DNA from: Anaerocolumna jejuensis DSM 15929
Lineage (GTDB): Bacteria > Bacillota > Clostridia > Lachnospirales > Lachnospiraceae
Reading direction: 5' to 3'
Assembly: GCF_900142215.1 (NCBI RefSeq)
Contig: NZ_FRAC01000006.1
Coordinates: 248,001-312,000 of the forward strand
Length of the DNA stretch: 64,000 nucleotides
Positions within the stretch are counted from its first letter, which is position 1; every line of letters begins with the position of its first letter. Below are positions 32,253 through 40,986 of the stretch, piece after piece. The notes beneath the pieces were generated by a model that was given only the letters and a program-made list of their open reading frames with translations, was not told where the DNA came from and searched no databases. A program made the position numbers and the translations under genes.

Positions 32253-33326
32253 ATGGAAATGACATTTCGCTGGTTCGGCAGTAAATCTGATAACATAACC
32301 TTACGGCAAATCCGTCAGATTCCCGGCGTAACCGGGGTAATTACCACTTTATATGAAACGGCACCGGGAGATTTATGGGGCCGTGATGCTATTCATGCAC
32401 TGAAACAGGAGGTCGAGGCATCGGGTCTCCATATTTCAGGCATTGAAAGCGTAAATATTCATGATTCCATCAAAATCGGCTCTCCCGACCGTGACCAATA
32501 CATTGATAACTATATAAAAACCTTGGAACATCTGGGGCAGGTGGATATTCATCTGGTGTGTTACAATTTCATGCCCGTCTTCGACTGGACCAGAACAGAA
32601 CTTGCCAGAGTCCGTCCCGATGGTTCAACCGTGCTGGCATATAATCAGTCGGCAGTCGACCGCCTTGACCCTGTAAAAATGTTCGACTCCATTAATTCCG
32701 ATTCCAATGGTTTCGTCCTTCCGGGCTGGGAGCCGGAACGTATGGCGAAGGTTAAGGAGCTGTTTGAACTCTATAAGGATGTGGATGAGGAGAAGCTGTT
32801 TGCTAATCTGAAATATTTTCTGGAAGCAATTATGCCAGTATGCGATAAATACAATATTCAAATGGCTATCCATCCGGATGACCCCGCCTGGAGCGTATTC
32901 GGACTTCCGCGAATCATTACGAATCTTCCTAGCCTGCAGCGCATGATAAAGATGGTAGACAATCCCCATAACGGTGTCACCTTTTGCTCCGGCTCCTACG
33001 GAACGAATCCTGACAATGACCTTCCGGGAATGATACGCGCTCTGAAAGGACGGATTCATTTTGCTCATGTCCGTAATCTGCAGCATAATTTTCCCGGTGA
33101 TTTTGAAGAGTCGGCCCATCTTTCCTCCGACGGAAGTTTCGATATGTATGAAATTATGAAGGCCCTGTATGATATTGGTTTTACAGGTCCTATTCGTCCC
33201 GACCACGGGCGTATGATCTGGGGAGAAAAGGCAATGCCCGGTTACGGGCTCTATGACCGTGCTCTTGGCGCCACTTATTTAAATGGCCTCTGGGAAGCTA
33301 TCGTGAAAGGAGCAGGCAGAAAATGA
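32253..33326 (+). CDS. uxuA: D-mannonate dehydratase
   Basis: UxuA dehydrates D-mannonate to 2-keto-3-deoxygluconate in glucuronate breakdown. The 357 residues begin MEMTFRWFGSKSDNITL and continue with IPGVTGVITTLYE, the start of the family's TIM barrel. HISGIESVNIHDSIKIG, MAIHPDDPAW and RIHFAHVRNLQH carry the metal-binding histidines. The ATG at 32253 has GGAGGT upstream, so the ATG at 32238 is rejected. It overlaps uxuB by 4 nt. It is divergent from the yezD operon. Confidence 0.95.
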   Translation: MEMTFRWFGSKSDNITLRQIRQIPGVTGVITTLYETAPGDLWGRDAIHALKQEVEASGLHISGIESVNIHDSIKIGSPDRDQYIDNYIKTLEHLGQVDIHLVCYNFMPVFDWTRTELARVRPDGSTVLAYNQSAVDRLDPVKMFDSINSDSNGFVLPGWEPERMAKVKELFELYKDVDEEKLFANLKYFLEAIMPVCDKYNIQMAIHPDDPAWSVFGLPRIITNLPSLQRMIKMVDNPHNGVTFCSGSYGTNPDNDLPGMIRALKGRIHFAHVRNLQHNFPGDFEESAHLSSDGSFDMYEIMKALYDIGFTGPIRPDHGRMIWGEKAMPGYGLYDRALGATYLNGLWEAIVKGAGRK

Positions 33327-34936
33327 AATTAAACAATACCGGTCTACAGAACAGGGAGGCATGGCAAAAAGCAGGCTATTCGCTGCCAGAGTTCAACCGC
33401 GCCGCAGTAGAACAGGAAACAAAGAAACATCCCCGCTGGATACACTTCGGGGCCGGCAATATCTTCCGCGCCTTTCAGGCTAATGTAATGCAGGAGCTGC
33501 TAAACAAGAGGATCTGCAACACCGGGCTGATTGTGGCTGAAGGCTATGATTATGAAATTATTGAAAAAATGAACCATCCCCATGATGATTACAGTATTCT
33601 TGTCACCTTAAAGGCCGACGGCTCCATCGAAAAAACCGTAGTGGGAAGTATTGTGGAATCTCTGGTTCTGGACAGCAAAAATGAACCGGAATTTGAACGT
33701 TTAAAGGATATATTCCGCAATCCGAGCTTACAGATGGCAAGCTTTACCATCACAGAAAAAGGTTACAGTCTTGTAGACGGTAAGGGACAGCTTCTGGAAG
33801 CCGTCAGAGCAGATTTCCTGAAGGGCCCTAAGGCACCGGAAAGTTATCTCGGCAAGGTTGCTTCCCTTGTTTATGAGCGTTACCTTTCCGGGCAGCTCCC
33901 TCTTGCATTAGTCAGCATGGATAACTGTTCCCATAACGGCACTAAGCTTTCTCAGGCAATTACGGCTTTTGCGGAAAAATGGACGGAAAACGGTCTGGCG
34001 GAAAAAGGATTTTTAAATTACCTGAATGATCCCGGTAAAATCTCATTCCCGTGGAGCATGATTGACAAAATTACTCCAAGACCGGACTCCAAAGTACAGG
34101 AGATACTGGCAGGGGATTCCATTGATGATCTTACTCAGCTTGTTACCTCAAAGAATACCTATGTGGCTCCCTTTGTGAATGCGGAGGAATGCCAGTATCT
34201 TGTTATTGAAGACCACTTTCCGGGCGGAAAGCTGCCTCTTGATAAGGCCGGCATTATCTACACCTCCAGAGAAACTGTGGATAAGGTTGAAAAAATGAAG
34301 GTCTGCACCTGTTTAAACCCCCTGCACACGACCCTTGCCGTTTTTGGCTGTCTTCTTGGCTATCAGCTTATTTCAGAAGAAATGAAAAATCCGGCATTAA
34401 AACATCTGGTAGAGCTTATCGGTTATCAGGAAGGCCTGCCTGTTGTAGTGGATCCGGGAATTATCAATCCAAAGCATTTTATTGATGAAGTTCTGAACGT
34501 CAGGATTCCAAATCCCTTTATGCCGGATACCCCCCAGCGTATTGCTACCGATACCTCCCAAAAGCTTGCAATCCGTTTTGGTGAAACAATAAAAGCTTAT
34601 CTTTCCTCCGAGGCTTTACAGGTATCGGATTTAAAAATGATTCCCCTTGTATTTGCCGGCTGGTTGCGCTATCTGATGGCGGTGGATGACGAAGGTAATG
34701 CTTTTACCCCAAGTATGGACCCTCTTTTGGATTCGCTGTCTCCGATTATCTGCAAGCTTACTCTTGGGCACACAGAAAATGCGGAAGCTGTTTTGAGGCC
34801 AATTCTGGAAAATGCAGATATATTTGGAGTGGATTTATACAAAGCCGCTCTTGCTGAACAGGTACTTTCCTACTTTAAAGAGCTTTCAGCAGGTCCCGGT
34901 GCTGTGAATGCCACTCTCGTAAAATATGTACTGTAA
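33323..34936 (+). CDS. uxuB: Mannitol dehydrogenase family protein, probable D-fructuronate reductase
   Basis: The 537 residues form a long-chain NAD-dependent polyol dehydrogenase. The Rossmann start is IHFGAGNIFRAFQA (about 40), with FPWSMIDKITPRP in the middle. The active-site K...N..H is in KMKVCTCLNPLHTTLAVFG (about 330). Coupling to uxuA by a 4-nt overlap makes fructuronate-to-mannonate reduction the likely step, rather than mannitol or tagaturonate metabolism. Confidence 0.9.
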   Translation: MKLNNTGLQNREAWQKAGYSLPEFNRAAVEQETKKHPRWIHFGAGNIFRAFQANVMQELLNKRICNTGLIVAEGYDYEIIEKMNHPHDDYSILVTLKADGSIEKTVVGSIVESLVLDSKNEPEFERLKDIFRNPSLQMASFTITEKGYSLVDGKGQLLEAVRADFLKGPKAPESYLGKVASLVYERYLSGQLPLALVSMDNCSHNGTKLSQAITAFAEKWTENGLAEKGFLNYLNDPGKISFPWSMIDKITPRPDSKVQEILAGDSIDDLTQLVTSKNTYVAPFVNAEECQYLVIEDHFPGGKLPLDKAGIIYTSRETVDKVEKMKVCTCLNPLHTTLAVFGCLLGYQLISEEMKNPALKHLVELIGYQEGLPVVVDPGIINPKHFIDEVLNVRIPNPFMPDTPQRIATDTSQKLAIRFGETIKAYLSSEALQVSDLKMIPLVFAGWLRYLMAVDDEGNAFTPSMDPLLDSLSPIICKLTLGHTENAEAVLRPILENADIFGVDLYKAALAEQVLSYFKELSAGPGAVNATLVKYVL

Positions 34937-35053
34937 TAGGAGGTAACCATTTATGGATGGTCGTTTATCCTTAATAGACCAATCGTAAGTTCATACTGCA
35001 AATTTGGTATAGGATTATTTTTCCGACAAAAACAGAAAATAGAAAACAGAAAA

Positions 35054-35097
35054 AGGGTAAAGCCTCCGTATATAATAGAGGCTTTACCCTTCTTTTT
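35054..35097. terminator. Bidirectional terminator between uxuB and the importer operon
   Basis: A perfect 13-bp stem (arms 35054-35066 and 35078-35090) is followed by TCTTTTT on the plus strand and flanked by AAAA on the other side. It serves the convergent uxuB and the solute-binding protein gene. Confidence 0.88.
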
Positions 35098-35104
35098 CAA
35101 ATTA

Positions 35105-36772
35105 TCAATAACCCAGCTTACTCTTATTCTTCTGGAATATTTCATTTACTCTGGCAACGAAAGTATCCATTCCCAGTCCCTTTAATTCCGAAACATAGGA
35201 GTCCCATTGGGTGGAGATATCCGCCTGCCCGGTTATGAACTTCTGTATCCACACCTTGGTACTGTCAATTAAAGGTGTCTGGATCAGGGATAGTTCCTCT
35301 GTTTCCTCTTCATTGGCCATGAAGGGTGGATCAAGGGGTCTTACCTCCCTGTTGTCCTGGATTCTCTTATCGTAATCTTTCTCACCCTCTGTTGCCATTT
35401 TGCTGTTCTTAAGCCATAGCGGACCTCCGTAAGCAAATACTCCGCCGCCAAAGCCATAATCTACATTCAACTTCTTGGCTGCTTCCGGATTTAATCCATT
35501 ATAAGATATATCCGAATTCAACACGATATTTCCGTCAGTATCCTTGGTATAGGTTTTTCCTTCCACTCCCCACTGGCTTAATACGTGTCCTTCTTCCGAA
35601 TACCATAGCCAGTCAACGAATCTTAGCATCTTAATAAACTTCTCTTTTCCCAGCTCATCCAGGGCCTTCTGGGAAATCATAATACCGTTTTCCAGCCTGG
35701 AATTTTCCATCTGAGGCAGCCCGGCAGCTCCTCCGGGAACCAGTGCCATATATAATTTTGAGCCGTCCTGCTGCATCTGTGTTGAAAAATCGTTAAGATT
35801 CTGGTAATTGCCTGATATTACATAGGATTCACCGGTAAAGAATTTTGCTTTTGCTGCATCATCTTCCTGTGAGAAGGACTCAGGGTCTAAAATTCCATCC
35901 TTCACCATTTTACTTAAATAGGCAAGCCATGCTTTTGCATTATCTGTGGTATCCGCAAAATAAAATTCCTTCTTTTCCTGGTCAAAGTTAAGACCGTTGC
36001 CGATTCCCCAGCCTCCCTTGACACCGTAAGGTACTGCCGAGATATTCAGCAGGCAGTCGCCCTTAGAGGCGTCGGAAATTACATAATCACTGCCTGTATA
36101 TTCCTTCACTTTTTTACACGCTGCATAGAAGTCCTCATAAGTCCACTTTTTCTCCAGATTGGTCACATCTACGCCTGCGGCGTCAAATATATCCTTGCGG
36201 ATAATATAGGCATAACCGCCGCCAGCTTTTTCCCACATACCGGGAAGAACGTAGTATTTTCCGTCAGCCTGTAATTTTGCTTTCAAATCCGGTTCCATAT
36301 TCCAGTCTTTCACACACTTCTGATAATTGGGCATATATTGCACCCAGTCGGATATAGCTACCACCTGGCCTCCGGCCACATACTTGCCTTCATCATAGGT
36401 TTTGGGGATAATATAGGGTGCGTCCCCTGAATTGATAAGGACCGATTTTTTGTCCTCATAATCCGTTCTGGCAATTACATTAAGATCAAAGGTTACATTG
36501 GTCTTCTCCTGTATTGCCGACCAAAGCAGCCAATCCTTATTATACGGGTAGTTTTCATGGTCGGAATACATCATGGAATAGGTTACCGGTTCATCGGAAT
36601 GAAAGGTCACATCCGCTCCATAGGTATAGTCCTGAGCAGCTTCACCGGTAACACCTGTCTTTGTATCATCTGTGTTCACCTGTTTGTCAGCCGATGAATT
36701 TTTCCCGCAGGCTGCAAGGGAAACCGCCATAATCCCTGCAAGTATCACCGCCAATACATTTTTAGCTTTCAT
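35105..36772 (-). CDS. LplA-type extracellular solute-binding lipoprotein
   Basis: A 555-residue family 1 binding protein with a lipoprotein signal ending in SLAACGKN (about residue 22). Its large size and features such as PVTYSMMYSDHENYPYNKDW and WTYEDFYAACKKV match the LplA/YtcQ group that serves oligosaccharide importers with LplB/LplC permeases. It follows the two permease genes. The GH67 context indicates aldouronic acids or xylo-oligosaccharides as ligands. Confidence 0.92.
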   Translation of the reverse strand: MKAKNVLAVILAGIMAVSLAACGKNSSADKQVNTDDTKTGVTGEAAQDYTYGADVTFHSDEPVTYSMMYSDHENYPYNKDWLLWSAIQEKTNVTFDLNVIARTDYEDKKSVLINSGDAPYIIPKTYDEGKYVAGGQVVAISDWVQYMPNYQKCVKDWNMEPDLKAKLQADGKYYVLPGMWEKAGGGYAYIIRKDIFDAAGVDVTNLEKKWTYEDFYAACKKVKEYTGSDYVISDASKGDCLLNISAVPYGVKGGWGIGNGLNFDQEKKEFYFADTTDNAKAWLAYLSKMVKDGILDPESFSQEDDAAKAKFFTGESYVISGNYQNLNDFSTQMQQDGSKLYMALVPGGAAGLPQMENSRLENGIMISQKALDELGKEKFIKMLRFVDWLWYSEEGHVLSQWGVEGKTYTKDTDGNIVLNSDISYNGLNPEAAKKLNVDYGFGGGVFAYGGPLWLKNSKMATEGEKDYDKRIQDNREVRPLDPPFMANEEETEELSLIQTPLIDSTKVWIQKFITGQADISTQWDSYVSELKGLGMDTFVARVNEIFQKNKSKLGY

Positions 36773-36830
36773 AAATAATCCTCCTATAAATTTATTATTA
36801 AGCCGCCTGATATAATCAGCAGCATTAATA

Positions 36831-37742
36831 TCAGCCTTTTACCGATCCGATCATCATACCCTGTACAAAATACTTCTGTATAAAAGGGTAAACGCATATA
36901 ATAGGTGCTGCCGTTAATACCATACAGCAGGAACGTACATTGGCAGCTATCTGACTTGCCTCATCCGAGGTAGCACCAATTTCCGTGGTTCCCGTAGCTC
37001 CCATAATAATCTGCCTTAAAAATAGAGCTACCGGCCATTTCCCCTTATCATCCAGATAAAGAAAGGGTCCGAACCAGCTGTTCCAGATTCCGACAATGTA
37101 AAACAGAAACATGGTTGCCATAATCGGCTTGGACAGAGGTATAATAATCTTCAGAAATATACCGTAGGTATTCATTCCGTCAATCGAAGCTGCTTCCTCC
37201 AGCTCTCCCGGCAGACTGGAAAAGAAGGACTTCATAATTAATACGTTAAAGGTACTGATTGCTCCCGGTATGATGATTGCCCACATGGTATCACGCATAT
37301 GAAGCGCCTGTGCGATCAACACATAATTAGGTATCATCCCTCCTGAAAAAAACATGGTAAATACCACAAAGGGAGTAAAAAATTTATTCAGTATCAGCCT
37401 GTTCTTTGACAGCGGATAAGCCAACATTGCCGAGCCGGCTACGGAAATCAGAGTTCCCAGCAGGGAATAAACAATCGTATTTTTATAATATAAGAAAAAG
37501 TCCTTCTTACCTAATATAACCTCGTATGTCCTTGTGGTAAAATCCACCGGAAATAAACTGACCTTTCCGGCATAGATTGCCCCTTCGGAACTAAAGGACT
37601 GTGCTACCAGATAAAGAAATGGATACAGCGTTATTGATACCACAAAAATCATGATTACTGTATTTACTACCTTAAATATCCGGTATCCCCGGGACTCCTT
37701 CACTCCTTTTGCGTTAATCCGCATCTTCTTATTGTTTCCCAT
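36831..37742 (-). CDS. LplC/YtcP-type carbohydrate ABC permease
   Basis: The 303-residue permease has about six membrane spans and the EAA loop ELEEAASIDGMNTYGIFLKIIIPLSKP near residue 195. The N terminus (RIFKVVNTVIMIFVVSITLYPFLY) and C terminus (FVQGMMIGSVKG) are typical of LplC-type importers, which lack an ATPase gene in the locus and use a shared ATPase elsewhere. It lies 15 nt downstream of the LplB-type gene. Confidence 0.93.
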   Translation of the reverse strand: MGNNKKMRINAKGVKESRGYRIFKVVNTVIMIFVVSITLYPFLYLVAQSFSSEGAIYAGKVSLFPVDFTTRTYEVILGKKDFFLYYKNTIVYSLLGTLISVAGSAMLAYPLSKNRLILNKFFTPFVVFTMFFSGGMIPNYVLIAQALHMRDTMWAIIIPGAISTFNVLIMKSFFSSLPGELEEAASIDGMNTYGIFLKIIIPLSKPIMATMFLFYIVGIWNSWFGPFLYLDDKGKWPVALFLRQIIMGATGTTEIGATSDEASQIAANVRSCCMVLTAAPIICVYPFIQKYFVQGMMIGSVKG

Positions 37743-37757
37743 TATTCCTACCCCTTT

Positions 37758-38693
37758 CTACCATAGACTGGATTCCGTTACTTTTCTGGAAAGAAAGTTT
37801 GCAGATGTCACCAGTATTAATCCAATAATCCCTTCAAAAAGTCCTACTGCTGTGGCATAACTGAAATTTCCTCCGGTAATACCCATCCGGTAAACCAGTG
37901 TTGAGATAACATCCGCAGTTTCGTAGGTAGAAGGCAGGTACAAAAGAATAATTTTCTCAAAGTTAGACCCCATGATTCCTCCGATATCAAGAATCAATAA
38001 AGTCACAATAGTCGGTAAAATTCCTGGAATCGTTACATGAAGTGCCTGCTTAAAGCGGCTGGCACCGTCCACCCTTGCTGCCTCATAAAGTTCGGTATTA
38101 ATTCCTGTCATAGCGGCAAGGTAGATAATAGTTCCCCATCCTAAGGCCTGCCAGATGCCTGATATGATATAAATTGGAGGAAACCAGGCTGCTTCCTGGA
38201 TAAAGGAAACCTTTTCTCCTCCCATAGAAGAAATTAAGGTATTAATGGGACCTGACAGGGAAACAACTTCCTTAATCATACCTGCAATAATAACCATTGA
38301 GATAAAATGGGGCAGATAGGATACGGTCTGTACAAATTTCTTCCACTTAACATTCCTGATTTCATTCAGCAGCAGTGCAAATATCAAAGTTAAAGGGAAT
38401 CGTACAGCCAGATAGCTGATACTTAAAATAAGAGTATTGCTAAAGGCTCTCCAAAAGGCATGATCCCGCATAAATTGCCTGAAATACCGAAAGCCGACCC
38501 ATTTCTCCCCAAATATATTGACTCCGCCGGAATATTTCCGGAAAGCAATAATATTACCCAGCATCGGTATATATTTAAAAATAATAAAATAAAAGACCGG
38601 TATAAGCAAAAGACTGTAAATCTGCCATTCCTTTTTCAGATGCCTGGACATTTTGACCTTCCCCAAACTGTTACTTTGCTTTTTCTTAGCCAT
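37758..38693 (-). CDS. LplB-type carbohydrate ABC permease
   Basis: This permease of about 311 residues has six membrane spans, with the LplB-type N-terminal pattern PVFYFIIFKYIPMLGNIIAF and FGEKWVGFRYFRQF. The EAA loop is ELYEAARVDGASRFKQALHVTIPGI near residue 200. The ATG at 38693 is preferred over a TTG two codons earlier. Its ribosome binding site is weak (AAAGTGA). It is the first of the three importer genes, after the GH67 gene. Confidence 0.92.
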   Translation of the reverse strand: MAKKKQSNSLGKVKMSRHLKKEWQIYSLLLIPVFYFIIFKYIPMLGNIIAFRKYSGGVNIFGEKWVGFRYFRQFMRDHAFWRAFSNTLILSISYLAVRFPLTLIFALLLNEIRNVKWKKFVQTVSYLPHFISMVIIAGMIKEVVSLSGPINTLISSMGGEKVSFIQEAAWFPPIYIISGIWQALGWGTIIYLAAMTGINTELYEAARVDGASRFKQALHVTIPGILPTIVTLLILDIGGIMGSNFEKIILLYLPSTYETADVISTLVYRMGITGGNFSYATAVGLFEGIIGLILVTSANFLSRKVTESSLW

Positions 38694-38790
38694 TTTCAAT
38701 CACTTTCTTTCTTATTTATTTTTTTTGCTTCCCCATTTATTCTGCTTTCCTTCTGTCCAGCATCTTCAATTCATTTTAAAACGGGTAATT

Positions 38791-40800
38791 TCAATAAATT
38801 TTTCTTCCTTTTTCATCCATAATAAAGGACTTTCTATAAAAGTAAGAATTAATCTGGTCTCTCCACTCGGCAGAATTATCCAGTTGATGGTCCATACGAA
38901 GCATTACCCGCTCAAATACCTCTTCCGGAATTTTTCCTTTCAGGCCTTCCCAAAGGCTTACCATTTCCTCCACATCCTCCACTCCTTCAAAATGGGAATC
39001 ATAGATGTGCTGTATTAATGTCTTTCCGCTTTTCAGCCTGTAGGTATAGGGCATATAATGGAAAAACAGCAGCAGCTCCTCCGGACAGGTCTCAATCTCC
39101 TCATACAGGGAGGCATTGGGCTCCAGATAGGTCTGGGTAAATCCGGTTCCTGTCTTTCCCCTTTCTACTCCGATTCCCAGGTGATCCGCCCTGTGATAGG
39201 TTCCCCACCGGTCATATTCGTAGCCGTCCACGTTGGGACCATAATGGTTATTCGGTGTCAGCATCCAGCCAATCCCCAGGGGGGAGGTATATTTTTCATA
39301 AGCAGGCCAGGACATCAGCAATATTTTGCATATGGCATAAACCACCGCCTTATCCGTACCGAAGGTACACTCACACCACTCTCTTGCAATCTCCTCCGCT
39401 GATAGGGAGGTATCAAAGGCAAGGCGTCCGAACCCGAACCAATTGGCTGCCGCCAGGTCATGCCCCGTCCAGTTGGCATCCGAGCCGGTATTGGCTACTG
39501 CCGCCATACCGCAGTTCTTGTGGGAAAAGCTGCGTCCGCTTACAATATCCGCTACCGTATCCTCCTCTTTTCTGCAATAGGTGTGAAAGCCAAGAATCTC
39601 TTTGAATTGGGGAATCAGATAGCATACGTGCCTTTGCTGCCCGGTATACTCCTGGGCGATTTGTACCTCCAGCATCTGATTTGTGTTTTTTAAGGAGCCG
39701 AAGAGAGAAGAGACAGGCTCCCTCACCTGAAAATCCATAGGGCCGTTTTTAATCTGAAGAATCACATTTTCCTCAAATTTACCATCCAGTGGCATAAAGT
39801 AATCATAGGCGGAACGTGCCCTGTCTGTCTTCCGGTCTCTCCAGTCCTGGGTACAGTTGTATACAAAGCAGCGCCATATAATGATACCGCCGTAGGGCCT
39901 TACGGCTTCTGCCAGCATATTGGCTCCCTGGGCCTGGGTCCTGCCATAGGTAAAGGGGCCCGGTCTTCCTTCCGAATCCGCTTTTACCAGAAATCCTCCC
40001 AGGGACGGGATATTCCGGAAGGTCTCCTTCATTTGCTCCTGCCACCAAGCCTTGACCTCCTCCGCCTCCGGATCCGCCGTTTCAAGGCCTCCAAGTTCCA
40101 TAGGCGCCGCAAAATTCAGGCTGAGGTAAAGCCGTATTCCATATTTTGAAAAAATCTTCACCATTCTCTTCAGCGAATCAGCATACTCCCCGGTAATCAG
40201 TCTCGTAGCCTTTTCCGTTACATTCACATTATTAATTACGACTCCATTGATTCCGACAGAAGCGGTTAACCTTGCATAATCCTCCGTTCTTTCCTCTACC
40301 TGGACCCTGTCATTACGAAAGAAAAAGGAATTCCCGGAATATCCCCTCTCTATGCTGCCGTCCATATTATCCCAATGGTTCAGCATACGCAGCGGATTAT
40401 CCGGATGCTTTAGCCGGTCAATACCTCGAAGGGATACTCCCCTTTGTACCAGCCGTATCAGATCAAAGCTCCCATATAATAGTCCCTCCGGTTCTGCGGC
40501 GGTAATCCGGATTCTTCCGTTCTCCTCGGCAATCCGGTAACCGCCGCCCACAGGTCCCTTGCTGTCCGAAAGGAGATATATCCCTTCCTCTGTTTTTCCC
40601 CTTTCGTCCTGTCCGAAAGGCTCTGGCAGCTTAATAACCACTGTCTTTATCCCCAGCAGCTCCCTGGCCCCACGGCAAAGCTCATAAACAGCCGTGCCGG
40701 TAATTTCATCTTCTTCCTGTACATAGATTTTCCGAAAATATTCCTTCCCCTCATAGAAAGGAAGTCTGCGGTAAGAAAGCCATGCCATACTGTACTTCAT
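38791..40800 (-). CDS. GH67 alpha-glucuronidase
   Basis: This enzyme removes (4-O-methyl)glucuronic acid from the ends of xylo-oligosaccharides (aldouronic acids). The 669 residues carry GH67 landmarks: RMLNHWDNMDGSIERGY (about 140), GGFLVKADSEGRPGPF with a catalytic-region glutamate, and WGTYHRADHLGIGVER near the C terminus. No signal peptide is seen, so it acts inside the cell on imported fragments. The ATG at 40800 follows GGGGATAAAT, part of the repeat at 40800-40855. Released glucuronate would feed uxuA/uxuB. Confidence 0.95.
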   Translation of the reverse strand: MKYSMAWLSYRRLPFYEGKEYFRKIYVQEEDEITGTAVYELCRGARELLGIKTVVIKLPEPFGQDERGKTEEGIYLLSDSKGPVGGGYRIAEENGRIRITAAEPEGLLYGSFDLIRLVQRGVSLRGIDRLKHPDNPLRMLNHWDNMDGSIERGYSGNSFFFRNDRVQVEERTEDYARLTASVGINGVVINNVNVTEKATRLITGEYADSLKRMVKIFSKYGIRLYLSLNFAAPMELGGLETADPEAEEVKAWWQEQMKETFRNIPSLGGFLVKADSEGRPGPFTYGRTQAQGANMLAEAVRPYGGIIIWRCFVYNCTQDWRDRKTDRARSAYDYFMPLDGKFEENVILQIKNGPMDFQVREPVSSLFGSLKNTNQMLEVQIAQEYTGQQRHVCYLIPQFKEILGFHTYCRKEEDTVADIVSGRSFSHKNCGMAAVANTGSDANWTGHDLAAANWFGFGRLAFDTSLSAEEIAREWCECTFGTDKAVVYAICKILLMSWPAYEKYTSPLGIGWMLTPNNHYGPNVDGYEYDRWGTYHRADHLGIGVERGKTGTGFTQTYLEPNASLYEEIETCPEELLLFFHYMPYTYRLKSGKTLIQHIYDSHFEGVEDVEEMVSLWEGLKGKIPEEVFERVMLRMDHQLDNSAEWRDQINSYFYRKSFIMDEKGRKIY

Positions 40801-40855
40801 ATTTATCCCCATTGCATATCACAGGCAGGCCGGCAGACCAGTCTGCGATACTGCC
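40800..40855 (-). repeat. Single copy of the start-proximal hairpin repeat
   Basis: On the minus strand a diverged palindrome (TATCGCAGACTGG...CCTGCCTGTGATA) is followed by TGCAATGGGGATAAATATG, giving the Shine-Dalgarno and start of the GH67 gene. The arrangement matches the copy before the dacF-like gene (1850-2046). Confidence 0.75.
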
Positions 40856-40868
40856 ACAATTAAAAACG

Positions 40869-40950
40869 AGTGAAAGAATCTGTAAGTGGCATCCTTTCAA
40901 AAATGATATTTTCTTTCACTCTTTCCAAAATGATGCCGCTATTTGGCATC
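40869..40950. repeat. Two inverted repeats downstream of the GH2 gene
   Basis: Arms AGTGAAAGAA/TTCTTTCACT (40869-40878 and 40911-40920) and GATGCC/GGCATC (40932-40937 and 40945-40950) lie between the GH2 stop and the GH67 leader. The second is followed on the minus strand by ATTTTGG. They may be weak terminators or mRNA-stabilising hairpins within the operon. Confidence 0.5.
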
Positions 40951-40986
40951 CCAAACAATGCTGGAAGAAAAGCAGCCATCACCATT

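Noticed and set aside
34951..35145. Minus-strand open frame of 64 codons
   Set aside because: It runs out of the binding-protein gene through the terminator hairpin and has no ribosome binding site.
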